DNA from: Pseudomonas sp. QTF5
Lineage (GTDB): Bacteria > Pseudomonadota > Gammaproteobacteria > Pseudomonadales > Pseudomonadaceae
DNA length: 44,502 nt
Assembly: GCF_000512695.2 (NCBI RefSeq)
Contig: NZ_AZRW02000025.1
Coordinates: 36,414 to 80,915 of the forward strand
Reading direction: 5' to 3'
The translations under genes were made by a program, and so were the position numbers. This document shows positions 8,116 to 16,906 of the stretch, in pieces. Every line of letters begins with the position of its first letter. The first letter of the stretch is position 1. The notes beneath the pieces were generated by a model that was given only the letters and a program-made list of their open reading frames with translations, made no database searches and was not told where the DNA came from.

Positions 8116-8877
8116 CTACAACAGTGGCGCCAGATAGTCGGTCCAGCGACCGATGTCCTCGGGCATGCGCAGCAGATCGTTGCGTACCTCGATCAGTACC
8201 GAGTCCAGCCCTCTTGCATCGCCGTGAACCGGCACGGTCATGTCACCCAGCGGATCGACTTTGTACGGCTGATTGCCGGCGACTTTCAAGGGGTGTCGGC
8301 TCAACCCGTCGAGCACTCGCTGGGCGTATTCCCTGGCCTGCCCATACAACACGCCGACTTCCAGCGTTCGTGGCTGGCCGTAATAGATCGGGGTGAAACT
8401 GTGAATCCCCACCACGCGAACCGGTCGACCTTGCGCCATACGGGCGTCGATCAAGGTTTGCAGGCGTGCATGAAACGGCTTGAACAGGCAGTGCCGGCGA
8501 TACTCGCGGGTGATCTCGTCCAGATCCCGATTGCCCGGCACCTGATAAATCTCGCTCTGCAACGGAATACTGTCCGGCGCATGGCGCGGGCGGTTGAGGT
8601 CGATCAACAGCCGTGAATAATTGGCCGCCAACAGGGTCGCGCCCAATGCTTCGGACAAGCCCTCGGCCAGCGCCAGGGCGCCGATGTCCCAGGCGATGTG
8701 TTCGCGGGCGGCTTCATGGCTCAAGCCCAGGTCATTTAACCCGGCCGGGATAAACCGACTGGCGTGTTCACATACCAGAATCAGCGGGTGCTCGGAGGCT
8801 TCCCGGCTCAGGGTATACACAGGCTGGGTGTAGAGCCCCCGTTCGGCGGACTCAGTACAAGCGCGCATAGTGCTCAC
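8116..8877 (-). CDS. N-formylglutamate amidohydrolase-family protein (PA5509-like)
   Basis: A 253-residue cytosolic enzyme. Family signs: LILVCEHASRFIP near residue 32, the WDIGA stretch, LIDLNRPRHAPDSIP and VVGIHSFTPIYYG. These are the zinc/substrate regions of the HutG-type FGase family. The start (8877) overlaps the end of the glutamine-synthetase-like gene by 26 bp, and an ATG three codons later (8868) is equally possible. Because its partner makes gamma-glutamyl amides, I infer it may cut a gamma-glutamyl intermediate rather than formylglutamate. This is inference only; no hut genes are nearby. Confidence 0.8.
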   Translation of the reverse strand: MSTMRACTESAERGLYTQPVYTLSREASEHPLILVCEHASRFIPAGLNDLGLSHEAAREHIAWDIGALALAEGLSEALGATLLAANYSRLLIDLNRPRHAPDSIPLQSEIYQVPGNRDLDEITREYRRHCLFKPFHARLQTLIDARMAQGRPVRVVGIHSFTPIYYGQPRTLEVGVLYGQAREYAQRVLDGLSRHPLKVAGNQPYKVDPLGDMTVPVHGDARGLDSVLIEVRNDLLRMPEDIGRWTDYLAPLL

Positions 8878-10183
8878 ACAGATCGGCGGGCGAGAGCTGT
8901 TCCGTCAACTTCAGTTCTTCGGTTTTAAGTGCGAACCAGGTGTCCAGCAAGGCGCGCGGCAGGGCTTCGATCAACGCCTCGCTGTTGCGCAGGCAATCCA
9001 GAGCCTGGGACAGAGAGTCGGGCAGGGCGACGATGCCGCGGGCCTGGCGTTGCTCTTCGTTCAGCGAATCGGGGATTTCATCGGTGATCGCGCTCAAGGC
9101 CAGGCGCTGCTCGATGCCCAGCCGACCGGCAATCAACAACGCGGCCATGGCCAGGTGCGGTGAGGCCGTGGCGTCCATGGCGCGAAATTCCAGGTTGTAC
9201 TGCGCCGCCACGGCTTTGCCGCCCAGGCTCACGGTCGGGCAGATCCGTAGCGCCGCTTCACGATTGCGTTGGCCGAGACAGGCGTAGGAAGCGCTCCAGT
9301 GATGGGGCTGCAAGCGCTCGTAGGAAACCGGTGTCGGCGCGGTAAAGGCGCAGAGCGCCGGCAAATAGTGCAGAACGCCGGCGGCCCAATGCTGGCCGAG
9401 GGTCGACAGGCCGTTGGTGGTACCGGCGTCGTACATCACCGGGTGGCCGGCCAGATCCTGCAGGCTCACGTGCAAATGCACGCCATTGCACACCGCCTGC
9501 CCGGAGGTCTTGGGCGCGAAACTCAGGTCCAGGCCCATTTGCCGGGCGATCTCACGGGTGATCTCGCGCACGTTCACCGCGCGGTCGGCGGCGGCGACGC
9601 CGAGGGCCGGGCGGCAGGTGATTTCGTATTGGTGCTTGCCGTATTCCGGCAGGAACATCTCCGGCTCCACACCGCCGGCACGCAGTGCGCTGAGCAACCA
9701 GCCGCCGAACTCGGCGCCCTGGCGCTGCGCTTCAAGAGAGAACGCCAGATGCTCAGCCGCGCCGCTGCCGAGGTTGAATTCATGTTCGAACGCGGCGTTG
9801 ATCTGCAGTCCCAATTCGTCGCGATAACGCGCCACCTCGTTGCGCAACAGCGTGCGCGGGCAGGCGCCCCACGGGCGGCCATCGGTTTCGCGAATGTCGC
9901 CGTGAATGAAGTCCAGCGCCGGGGCATTGGCGTCCGGGCCGTTGTTGACGGTCACACGGCTGCTCAAGTCGGGGATCAGCCGCAAGTCTCCATAAGCACC
10001 CCATGGATTGCTGGAGGCGATGATGTCTTGCGGGGTCAGGGCGCTGTTGGCCGGTACCCAGCCGCAACCCGTCACCTGATAGGCATCGAGTTCGTCAGTG
10101 GGAAAGGAACGGCCGCGCGTCACGCCGATCAGGTCGGTGGTGACGATCGTGGTCATCGGCAGTGGCGACAGGCGAGCGCTCAT
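8852..10183 (-). CDS. Glutamine-synthetase-like gamma-glutamyl-amine ligase (PA5508/GlnA4-like)
   Basis: A 443-residue member of the glutamine synthetase superfamily. ATG 10183 overlaps the previous stop as ATGA, so an upstream in-frame start is rejected. Seen: FEHEFNLG (metal Glu), the VCNGVHLHVSL His strand, NREAALRICP (ATP/Glu-binding Arg) and LEFRAMDATASPHLAMAALL near the C-terminus. It lacks the adenylylation region of true GlnA. The gene order matches P. aeruginosa PA5506-PA5510, where the ligase joins glutamate to amines rather than ammonia. I expect ATP-dependent gamma-glutamylation of an amine here; the exact substrate is not visible. Confidence 0.85.
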   Translation of the reverse strand: MSARLSPLPMTTIVTTDLIGVTRGRSFPTDELDAYQVTGCGWVPANSALTPQDIIASSNPWGAYGDLRLIPDLSSRVTVNNGPDANAPALDFIHGDIRETDGRPWGACPRTLLRNEVARYRDELGLQINAAFEHEFNLGSGAAEHLAFSLEAQRQGAEFGGWLLSALRAGGVEPEMFLPEYGKHQYEITCRPALGVAAADRAVNVREITREIARQMGLDLSFAPKTSGQAVCNGVHLHVSLQDLAGHPVMYDAGTTNGLSTLGQHWAAGVLHYLPALCAFTAPTPVSYERLQPHHWSASYACLGQRNREAALRICPTVSLGGKAVAAQYNLEFRAMDATASPHLAMAALLIAGRLGIEQRLALSAITDEIPDSLNEEQRQARGIVALPDSLSQALDCLRNSEALIEALPRALLDTWFALKTEELKLTEQLSPADLCEHYARLY

Positions 10184-10824
10184 GGCTGCATCTCCTGCAA
10201 CCGGCCGAGCACGGTCTGGGTGTCTGTGATCCAGCAGTAACCCTTGATGGCGTTCAGGCAGGCGTGATGCCGTTGTTCGGTGTAGGTGGCGCAGGCATCT
10301 TCGACCAGCGTCACCAGATAACCACGGTCGGCGGCGTCGCGCACGGCCATGTCGACACACTGGTCGGTGACGATGCCGGCGATGATCAGGTGTCGGGTTT
10401 CGAGGTTGCGCAGCACGTAGTCGATGTTGGTGGAGTTGAAGACCCCGGAAGAGGTCTTGGGCAGCACGATTTCGTTTTCGATTGGCGTCAGGTCATCGAT
10501 GATTCGCGCTTGCGGGCTGCCCTTGGGCAGGTGCATGTCCGAGAGTTTGTGGTCCAGCGAACGATCGCGACCATCGGCAGTGAGGCTTTCGATGAGCGTA
10601 TGCAAGACGTTTTGCCGTGCTTCGCGAAAGGCACTGAGCAACCGGCGTTGATTGGGCACCACGTGCATGTGGGCGCGGGTCAGAAAGTATTCGGCATCCG
10701 GCCCGTTGAGGTGCGGATCGAACTGCGGCTCGAGCCAGGCACGCTGCATGTCCACCAGCAACAGCGCGGTGTGGTCGGCGGCAAACGGCAAGTCCCGGGG
10801 CGAGTGGTGGGGGAGCGTGAACAT
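10180..10824 (-). CDS. Isochorismatase-like cysteine hydrolase (PA5507-like)
   Basis: A 214-residue cytosolic hydrolase. The catalytic triad of the family is complete: Asp25 (LLLVDMQRA), Lys123 (VLPKTSSGVF) and Cys156 (IVTDQCVDMA). The cis-peptide region before the Cys (LIIAGIVTD) is also typical. It starts 2 bp after the RpiR regulator stop and ends in an ATGA overlap with the ligase, so the three are one operon. In this family the enzymes hydrolyse amides, ureides or isochorismate; a C-N bond in the amine pathway is the likely target, but the substrate is unknown. Confidence 0.87.
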   Translation of the reverse strand: MFTLPHHSPRDLPFAADHTALLLVDMQRAWLEPQFDPHLNGPDAEYFLTRAHMHVVPNQRRLLSAFREARQNVLHTLIESLTADGRDRSLDHKLSDMHLPKGSPQARIIDDLTPIENEIVLPKTSSGVFNSTNIDYVLRNLETRHLIIAGIVTDQCVDMAVRDAADRGYLVTLVEDACATYTEQRHHACLNAIKGYCWITDTQTVLGRLQEMQP

Positions 10825-10826
10825 CC

Positions 10827-11678
10827 TTATTTATCCTCCAGCAGGTGAGTGTCGAAGTCGGTCCGCAGGGCATCGATGCCTTCCAGGCGATCGGCCAGAT
10901 CGGGGCTGCGCAGGGACAGGCAGGCAACCAATGCTTCAACCTGGGCCAGCGCCGGTACCATCGAGTCGAAGGCCGACGCCGATTCCACCGGCGCACTGAT
11001 GATCAGGTCGGCCATTTCCCGCAGCGGTGATGCATAGATGTCGGTGAACAGCACGACCCGCGCATGTCGGCCCTTCGCGGCATTGGCGACCCGCAGAGCC
11101 TGGGACTGGTAGCGGCGATAGTCGAACACCAGCACCACGTCTTGACGCTGCACGTCGAACAGCCGGTCCGGCAATTGCGCGTTGTCTTCCAGGGCGAAAC
11201 AGCCGGGCCGCAGCAAGCGCAGATGGTTGAGCAAATAGTTGGCGAGGAAACTGCTGAAGCGACCGCCGAAGCAATGGACCTGATGGCGGGTGTCGAGCAG
11301 CCATTCGATCAGAATTCGTACATCTTCGGGTTGAGTCAGCGCCTGGGTGTCGACCAATGCCCGATGGCTGTTCGCTAGATAGTGGCCCCAGGGATCATCT
11401 TTTTTGAGATGGGCGCGGGGTTGCAACAGGGTACTGGGAGAGCGCAGGCGGTCGTCCATGTCGCTGAGCAAGGCTTCCTGAAAGTCGGCATAACCGCTGA
11501 AACCAAGCTTCTTTACCAGCCGCACAATGGTCGGATCGCTGACACCGGCATGTTCGGCCAGACGTGACATCGGGCCCAGTCCGTTTCGCGGGTACTGGTC
11601 CAATAAGGCACGGATGACTTTGCGTTCCGACAGCGTGAAGTCCAGGCCGCAATCGGTGATCACTCTGAGTGGGGGCAT
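10827..11678 (-). CDS. MurR/RpiR-family transcriptional regulator (PA5506-like)
   Basis: A 283-residue regulator. ATG 11678 is preceded by AGGAG at six bases; a GTG 13 codons upstream (11717) has no such site, so I prefer the ATG. Domains: an N-terminal HTH (SRLAEHAGVSDPTIVRLVKKLGFSGYADFQEAL, residues about 35-72, listed here as consecutive parts SRLAEHAGVSDP and TIVRLVKKLGFSG) and a C-terminal SIS domain (VHCFGGRFSSFLANYL and VVLFTDIYASPL). The SIS domain usually senses a sugar phosphate, but homologues beside amine genes sense other ligands. It heads the operon and probably controls it from the palindrome at 11738-11755. Confidence 0.88.
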   Translation of the reverse strand: MPPLRVITDCGLDFTLSERKVIRALLDQYPRNGLGPMSRLAEHAGVSDPTIVRLVKKLGFSGYADFQEALLSDMDDRLRSPSTLLQPRAHLKKDDPWGHYLANSHRALVDTQALTQPEDVRILIEWLLDTRHQVHCFGGRFSSFLANYLLNHLRLLRPGCFALEDNAQLPDRLFDVQRQDVVLVFDYRRYQSQALRVANAAKGRHARVVLFTDIYASPLREMADLIISAPVESASAFDSMVPALAQVEALVACLSLRSPDLADRLEGIDALRTDFDTHLLEDK

Positions 11679-12018
11679 CCGGGCTCCTGCTGGATGGATG
11701 TGTCTGTTTTGTTTCACAAACTGCTAAAATAGTATTTATGTAACGTGTGCTACATGTCTAGTGAATTATCTCACGGATTTCCCAAGCCCAAAAATGGGGC
11801 GAAACGCCCGTGCGTGCAGGGCTACGCGGATGTCGATTGACCTTGTAGGACACCGCCCATAGTGGTGTCGGAGATTGCTACTTCTCGGGGATAAAATGGG
11901 GTTGTGAACCCGATCGACTGCTTGAAACGAAGCACCCTGAATCGCGCTTCTTGCGGCACAATGACCCGGTTGTTCGCGGCATCGTGCCATTTTCATCCCA
12001 TCGACAGAGTGATCTTCC
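11679..12018. other. Divergent intergenic region
   Basis: A stretch of 340 bases between the RpiR gene and the histidine phosphatase gene. Apart from the palindrome at 11738-11755 I see no conserved site. The boxes of a cobalamin riboswitch are not present although cobF follows. The short frames crossing the region look like chance. Confidence 0.5.
11738..11755. promoter_or_regulatory. Candidate RpiR operator
   Basis: The imperfect palindrome ATGTA-N8-TACAT lies 60-77 bp upstream of the regulator start codon, in an AT-rich stretch that also looks like a promoter (TAAAATAG, TATTTATG). Position and symmetry suit an operator for autoregulation. No second copy was found in the window. Confidence 0.35.
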
Positions 12019-12591
12019 GTGCAGGCGACCCGCTTGACCCTGATGTGCCACGCTCGAACCGTCGCACAAAAACTGGCGTGTTTTCCTACGAATGAGCCAT
12101 TAGAAATGGATGGGCAATCGGAGAAGGGTTTGCGTTGCCGCCAGTTCAAGGGCACCCCCCGTTTGCTCTGTGGTCCGGAACTGCGGACCCGGCAAACCGC
12201 TGAGCTGTTTGGCGACGACGTGGAGATTGTCGCGGCACTGGCAGATTGCGATTTCGGACGCTGGAAAGGCACGTCGATCGACGACCTGCAGAAGTCCGAA
12301 CCCGAGACGCTCCAAGCCTGGCTCAATGACCCGACCTCGGCACCCCACGGTGGAGAATCGGTGGCGCAACTCGGTGAGCGGGTGGCTGCATGGTTGAATA
12401 CCCTCGAGACGACGCCGGGGCATATCGTTGCCATTACCCATCCTTTTGTCATTCGCGCCGCACTGACGCAGGTGCTGCAGGGCGCGGCGTTCAATCAGAT
12501 CGACGTCGAGCCGTTGTCGGCCATCGAGTTGCGGTTCAACGGTCGCTGGCGACTACGCTTGATGGGCACGGACCCTGAGGGAGCACGTTGA
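12019..12591 (+). CDS. Histidine phosphatase-family protein upstream of cobF
   Basis: A 190-residue protein with a GTG start at 12019; no better start is seen. The catalytic motif of the family, normally RHGxT, reads CHART (His11 kept, preceding Arg replaced by Cys). The second catalytic His is kept in VAITHPFVIRAAL, and LLCGPELRTRQTAELFG is the usual alpha-helical region. It ends in a TGATG overlap with cobF, so the two are translationally coupled. That suggests a cobalamin role such as alpha-ribazole phosphate dephosphorylation (CobC-like), but the altered motif makes the activity uncertain. Confidence 0.75.
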   Translation: MQATRLTLMCHARTVAQKLACFPTNEPLEMDGQSEKGLRCRQFKGTPRLLCGPELRTRQTAELFGDDVEIVAALADCDFGRWKGTSIDDLQKSEPETLQAWLNDPTSAPHGGESVAQLGERVAAWLNTLETTPGHIVAITHPFVIRAALTQVLQGAAFNQIDVEPLSAIELRFNGRWRLRLMGTDPEGAR

Positions 12592-13346
12592 TGAAAAAAC
12601 TCCTAGTCATCGGTGTTGGCGCCGGCAATCCCGACTACATCACGATGCAGGCGGTGAAGGCGCTGAACCGCGTCGATGTGTTTTTCCTCATGGACAAGGG
12701 CCAGAGCAAAGACAAACTGATCGACCTGCGCCGCGAGATCTGCGAGCGCTACATCACCGATCACGACTACCGCTTCGTCGAAGCCCACAGTCCGGAGCGG
12801 GAGCGCGGGGATGTGGACTACAAGGCCAGCGTCGAAGACCTGAACCGCGCCAAGCAGCAGACCTTCGAGCGGCTGATCAACGAGGAATTGACTGACGAGC
12901 AGTGCGGCGGTTTTCTGGTGTGGGGCGATCCGGCGTTGTACGACAGCACCATTCGGATTCTGCAGGCGATTCTGGCGTCAGGCCGGTGTGTGTTCGAGTT
13001 CGAGGTGATCCCCGGGATCACCAGCGTGCAGGCGTTGGCGGCGCAACATAAGGTGCCGCTGAATCGCATCGGTCGCTCGATTGAAATCACCACCGGCCGG
13101 CGTTTGGCAGCGGGGCAGGTGAGTGACGCCGACAGCCTGGTGGTGATGCTGGATGCGCAAGATGCCTACCATCACGTGGCCGATCCGGAGACGGAGATTT
13201 ACTGGGGGGCTTACCTGGGGACGCCGGATGAAATCCTGATCAGTGGCAAGCTCAAGGATGTCGCGGATGAGATTGAGAGAGTGCGCAAGGCGGCGCGGCT
13301 GGCGCATGGGTGGATTATGGATACTTATCTGTTGCGCAAGTCTTGA
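12591..13346 (+). CDS. cobF: Precorrin-6A synthase (deacetylating)
   Basis: A 251-residue SAM-dependent tetrapyrrole methylase of aerobic cobalamin synthesis. It methylates precorrin-5 at C-1 and releases acetate, giving precorrin-6A. Seen: VIGVGAGNPDYITMQAV at the N-terminus (SAM/precorrin loop), FLVWGDPALYDSTIRIL and EFEVIPGITSVQALAA, all standard for the family; DKGQSKDKLIDLRREICERY in two parts (DKGQSKDKL, IDLRREICERY) is typical of CobF. The ATG at 12591 is chosen over the TTG just before it. Other cob genes are not in the window. Confidence 0.92.
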   Translation: MKKLLVIGVGAGNPDYITMQAVKALNRVDVFFLMDKGQSKDKLIDLRREICERYITDHDYRFVEAHSPERERGDVDYKASVEDLNRAKQQTFERLINEELTDEQCGGFLVWGDPALYDSTIRILQAILASGRCVFEFEVIPGITSVQALAAQHKVPLNRIGRSIEITTGRRLAAGQVSDADSLVVMLDAQDAYHHVADPETEIYWGAYLGTPDEILISGKLKDVADEIERVRKAARLAHGWIMDTYLLRKS

Positions 13347-13370
13347 GGGTTTCGGTGGCTGGGCTGGCGC

Positions 13371-13465
13371 CTTCGCGAGCAAGCCCGCTCCCACATTTAG
13401 TCTGCGTCGTACACAAATGTTGTGCTCAATATAGATTCAGTGTGGGAGCGGGCTTGCTCGCGAAG
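13371..13465. repeat. REP doublet (GGAGCGGGCTTGCTCGCG class)
   Basis: Two inverted arms, CTTCGCGAGCAAGCCCGCTC... at 13371-13395 and its complement at 13441-13465, between the convergent ends of cobF and the GlxA-family gene. Confidence 0.85.
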
Positions 13466-13481
13466 AGGCCCTCAAACACAC

Positions 13482-14456
13482 TCAAATAACCGCCTTTACC
13501 TCACGCCCAAACCGCTCCCGATACACCGACGGCGGCACGCCGACCACACTGCGAAATGCCACCCGGAAACTCTCCACCGAACGATAACCGCAGTGTTGGG
13601 CAATCTGCTCGGTGTTCTGGCGGGTACTCTCCAGCAGCTCGCGGGCCCGGGCCAGGCGCTCATGTTGCAACCATGCCTTGGGCGGCAGGCCGCTGGCTTC
13701 GGTGAACCGTCGCAGGAACGTGCGCTCACTCATGGCCGCCTCGCTGGCAAGGTCGCGAACCTCCAGCGGTTCGTGCAGTCGTTCCCGCGCCCATTGCATG
13801 ACCCGCGACAGATCGCTGCGCGGCGTCGGGCTGACCGGTGACGGAATGAACTGCGCCTGGCCGCCGGTGCGTTGCGGCGACATCACCAACCGCCGCGCCA
13901 CCGAGTTGGCCACCTGCGTGCCGAAATCCCGCGCGACCAGATGCAGGCAGGCATCAATGCCCGCGGCACTGCCGGCCGAGGTGATCAATTGGCCTGAATC
14001 GACGTAGAGCACGTCCGGGTCCACTCGAATGTCCGGAAAACATTCGGCCAATTCCGTGGTGTAGCGCCAATGCGTCGTGGCGCCGTGACCGTCGAGCAAA
14101 CCGGTGGCCGCCAGTACGAATACCCCGGAACAGATCGACAGCAACCGCGCGCCCCGGGCATGGGCCTGGCGCAGGGCGGCGAGCAAAGGTTCAGGCACCG
14201 CCGCGCTGCGGTCGCGCCAGCCAGGGATGATGATGGTCCGGGCTTCTTCAAGCAGTTCCATCCCGCCGTCGGCCAGCACCTGAATGCCGCCCATGGCGCG
14301 CATCGGCCCTTGGTCGACGGCGACGATACGATGCTCATACCAAGGGAAATCGAACTCCGGGCGCGCCAGACCGAAGATCTCCACGGCGATGCCGAATTCG
14401 AAAGTACAGAGGCCGTCGTAGGCCAGAATCGCGACCAATCCAGGGGAGGGCTGCAT
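13482..14456 (-). CDS. GlxA-family AraC-type transcriptional regulator
   Basis: A 324-residue regulator. N-terminal DJ-1/PfpI-like domain with LLSICSGVFVLAATGLLDG (the Cys in the nucleophile-elbow place) and RRLVMSPQRTGGQAQF linker, then two AraC HTH motifs (LEVRDLASEAAMSERTFLRR and IAQHCGYRSVESFRVAFR). ATG 14456 is chosen; the upstream in-frame extension overlaps the rhodanese promoter and looks non-coding. It is divergent from the rhodanese gene with a gap of 101 bp, which suggests control of that gene. Confidence 0.9.
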   Translation of the reverse strand: MQPSPGLVAILAYDGLCTFEFGIAVEIFGLARPEFDFPWYEHRIVAVDQGPMRAMGGIQVLADGGMELLEEARTIIIPGWRDRSAAVPEPLLAALRQAHARGARLLSICSGVFVLAATGLLDGHGATTHWRYTTELAECFPDIRVDPDVLYVDSGQLITSAGSAAGIDACLHLVARDFGTQVANSVARRLVMSPQRTGGQAQFIPSPVSPTPRSDLSRVMQWARERLHEPLEVRDLASEAAMSERTFLRRFTEASGLPPKAWLQHERLARARELLESTRQNTEQIAQHCGYRSVESFRVAFRSVVGVPPSVYRERFGREVKAVI

Positions 14457-14557
14457 TTGGCGGAAAATTCCCGGTGAGTGTCTTGTACGCCACTGTAGCG
14501 GCAAGCGCGGGGCAGATAAAGTCTTCCCACACCCATCGAGACTTTGGAGTACAACCC

Positions 14558-14992
14558 ATGCCCAGCCTGGTTCGCGAAATTCCCGCCGCCCCAACCGCCA
14601 TTGCCCTGATGCATTTCAGCAACCGTCTGACCTTCGAGACCGACTGTTCCGACGTCTACGGCAGCCAACAGGCCGGCGAGGTGGATTTTGTCCTGGTGGA
14701 CGTGCGTGGTCCGTTGGCGTTTGAACGCGGACATGTGCCGGGCGCGATCAACATCCCGGGACGATTGATCACGGCTGACGGCCTGGCGGCTTATTCGAAA
14801 TCCACGCTGTTCGTGGTTTATTGCGCAGGGCCCCACTGCAACGGCGCCAACAAGGCCGCGGTGAAACTGGCGGCGCTGGGTTACCCGGTCAAGGAAATGA
14901 TTGGCGGAGTTACCGGGTGGCTGGATGAGGGGTTTGAATTGAGTGTTGTGGTGCAACCTGTCATTGCGATGCCCATAAGTTGTGAGTGCTGA
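14558..14992 (+). CDS. Rhodanese-like sulfurtransferase
   Basis: A 144-residue single-domain rhodanese. ATG 14558 is preceded by TTGGAG. Seen: VDFVLVDVRGPLAFERGHVP, typical of the domain, and the active-site loop VVYCAGPHCNGANKAA with Cys89 as likely catalytic residue and a second Cys94. The loop is longer than the six-residue classical one, as in the CxGxxCNGA subgroup that is often next to GlxA-type regulators. No signal peptide, so it is cytosolic. The sulfur donor and acceptor are unknown. Confidence 0.88.
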   Translation: MPSLVREIPAAPTAIALMHFSNRLTFETDCSDVYGSQQAGEVDFVLVDVRGPLAFERGHVPGAINIPGRLITADGLAAYSKSTLFVVYCAGPHCNGANKAAVKLAALGYPVKEMIGGVTGWLDEGFELSVVVQPVIAMPISCEC

Positions 14993-14998
14993 CCCAGT

Positions 14999-15131
14999 GT
15001 GGCGAGGGAGCTTGCTCCCGTTGGGTCGCGAAGCGGCCCTGAAAACGCCCAATCACGATTCCCTGGATAGATCGCATTCTCAGTATTTACGACTGCTTCG
15101 CAGCCGAGCGGGAGCAAGCTCCCTCGCCACA
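14999..15131. repeat. REP doublet (TGTGGCGAGGGAGCTTGCTC class)
   Basis: Arms TGTGGCGAGGGAGCTTGCTC at about 14999-15040 and its inverted partner at about 15093-15131, each continued by a GCTGCGAAGC-type stem. It lies between convergent genes and may serve as a terminator. Confidence 0.8.
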
Positions 15132-15152
15132 GAAGTCCATCATTTCTCAGAT

Positions 15153-15797
15153 TCAGCGATTAACTGATGAAGCGGTCCACCACTCATCCAGCGTCGCTTG
15201 CAACCAGTGATTGACGGCTTGATAGCCGGCGCTGTCCTGTGGCCCCCGAGGCAACGGCGATTCCTCGGCAAAGTGCTCATTGAGGATCGCCACCGATTCG
15301 GCATTCCACTCCGGGTGGAACTGCAACCCCACCCGCGTCGCCCCGACGCGATACATCTGCTGCTCACACACGTCACTGCTGGCCAGCAATTGCGCATCCG
15401 GCGGTAAATCGATCGCGTCTTCGTGCCATTCCAGCACCTTCAGCAGCTGGCCATCCGCAAAGGTCACGGTGGTCCAGCCAGTTTCAGGGTGAGACATCCG
15501 CCGCACATTCCCACCCAGACTCAGCGCCAACAACTGCGCTCCCAGACAAATCGCAAATACCGCCGCGCCCTGATCCAGACTATCTGCCAGCCACTGACGC
15601 TCCGCTTCCAGCCACGTCGGCCCGGCGTTGGATTCATAAGGCCCGCCCAACAGGATCACCGGTGCCGCGCTCACGGGCGGCAACTGGCCGAGGTCGGCGC
15701 GAAACACGTTCAGCGTAATGCCACGGGACTGAGCCCATTCGGCAATGGCGCCAGGACCTTCGGCAGGATGGTGCTGGATCAGGTTCAACGTGGGCAT
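15153..15797 (-). CDS. Class I glutamine amidotransferase-like protein
   Basis: A 214-residue protein with the full class I GATase triad: Cys84 (FAICLGAQLLA), His161 and Glu163 (GLQFHPEWN). The oxyanion strand is VILLGGPYESN. ATG 15797 is preceded by a purine-rich site; the upstream in-frame ATG adds an unrelated stretch. Stand-alone members of this group are often annotated as GMP-synthase-like or gamma-glutamyl hydrolases acting on small glutamyl compounds. No synthetase partner is adjacent, so the substrate is open. Confidence 0.87.
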   Translation of the reverse strand: MPTLNLIQHHPAEGPGAIAEWAQSRGITLNVFRADLGQLPPVSAAPVILLGGPYESNAGPTWLEAERQWLADSLDQGAAVFAICLGAQLLALSLGGNVRRMSHPETGWTTVTFADGQLLKVLEWHEDAIDLPPDAQLLASSDVCEQQMYRVGATRVGLQFHPEWNAESVAILNEHFAEESPLPRGPQDSAGYQAVNHWLQATLDEWWTASSVNR

Positions 15798-16116
15798 CAC
15801 GCTTCTCTTCCGGGAATAGGTTGGCGGGGTCAATGTGCCGCAAAAAAAAGATCATCGCCAGTGCGACTGTTCAATCGGATCACGCCCGAAATCTTGTAGG
15901 TTTTGTCTGAAGCAAAGGATTGTCCTACAGCCCTTGCACCACCTTGGCGCACGCTTCAAGTGCCTTGAATCCCTTGGCTGTTTTTCTATAAGTATTTGTC
16001 GCCTAAACACAATTTGCCCTCCTGCAGCCGCTCTAGACTGCCGGCCACTTCGGTCTTCACCAGCCGAAAGTTGCCAACAGAAAGCTGCCAAAAGCCTCCG
16101 CACACAGGAGTTATAA

Positions 16117-16896
16117 ATGAACAAGCGAGTGATGTTCGGTGCCCTGGCACTGTCGATGTTGTCCCTGACCGTCGTGGCCGAAGACGCCAAGCCGATTCGC
16201 CTCGGTATCGAAGCCGGTTACCCGCCATTTTCGATGAAAACCCCTGACGGCAAACTCACCGGTTTCGACGTGGACATCGGCGATGCGTTGTGTGAGCAGA
16301 TGAAGGTGAAATGCACTTGGGTCGAGCAAGAGTTCGATGGCCTGATCCCGGCCCTGAAGGTCAAGAAAATCGACGCGATCCTGTCGTCCATGACCATCAC
16401 GGATGACCGCAAGAAGAACGTCGATTTCTCCATCAAGTACTACCACACCCAGGCGCGCTTCGTGATGAAGGCAGGCACCGACGTCAAGGATCCGCTGACC
16501 GAGCTCAAAGGCAAGAAAGTCGGTGTGTTGCGCGCCAGCACCCACGACCGTTTCGCCACTGAAGTGCTGGTGCCGGCCGGCATCAACCTGGTGCGTTACG
16601 GTTCCCAGCAGGAAGCCAACCTGGACATGGTCGCCGGTCGCCTCGACGCGATGCTGGCCGACTCGGTCAACCTGGACGACGGTTTCCTGAAAACCGACGC
16701 CGGTAAAGGCTTCGCCTTCGTAGGCCCGACCTATGAAGACGCCAAGTACTTCGGCGGCGGTTCCGGAATCGCCGTGCGCAAGGGTGATAAAGCGCTGGCG
16801 GACAAATTCAACACCGCCATCACTGAAATCCGCGCCAACGGCAAGTACAAGCAAGTGCAGGACAAGTACTTCGACTTTGACGTTTACGGCCATTAA
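16117..16896 (+). CDS. Periplasmic amino-acid-binding protein of an ABC transporter (Lys/Arg/Orn or His type)
   Basis: A 259-residue protein with a signal peptide of about 21 residues (MNKRVMFGALALSMLSLTVV then AED). The mature part has the SBP family 3 pattern: LRLGIEAGYPPFS-like start (IRLGIEAGYPPFSMKTPDGK), LTGFDVDIGDALCEQM, ILSSMTITDDRKKNVDFS and GKKVGVLRASTHDRF. This is most like HisJ/ArgT proteins. ATG 16117 follows AGGAG. No permease or ATPase gene lies next to it, so it must use a transporter encoded elsewhere. A strong terminator follows the stop. Confidence 0.9.
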   Translation: MNKRVMFGALALSMLSLTVVAEDAKPIRLGIEAGYPPFSMKTPDGKLTGFDVDIGDALCEQMKVKCTWVEQEFDGLIPALKVKKIDAILSSMTITDDRKKNVDFSIKYYHTQARFVMKAGTDVKDPLTELKGKKVGVLRASTHDRFATEVLVPAGINLVRYGSQQEANLDMVAGRLDAMLADSVNLDDGFLKTDAGKGFAFVGPTYEDAKYFGGGSGIAVRKGDKALADKFNTAITEIRANGKYKQVQDKYFDFDVYGH

Positions 16897-16906
16897 TACG
16901 CCGTAG

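Noticed and set aside
11760..12018. Cobalamin riboswitch upstream of cobF
   Set aside because: The conserved B12-box sequences are not present and the distance and genes do not fit.
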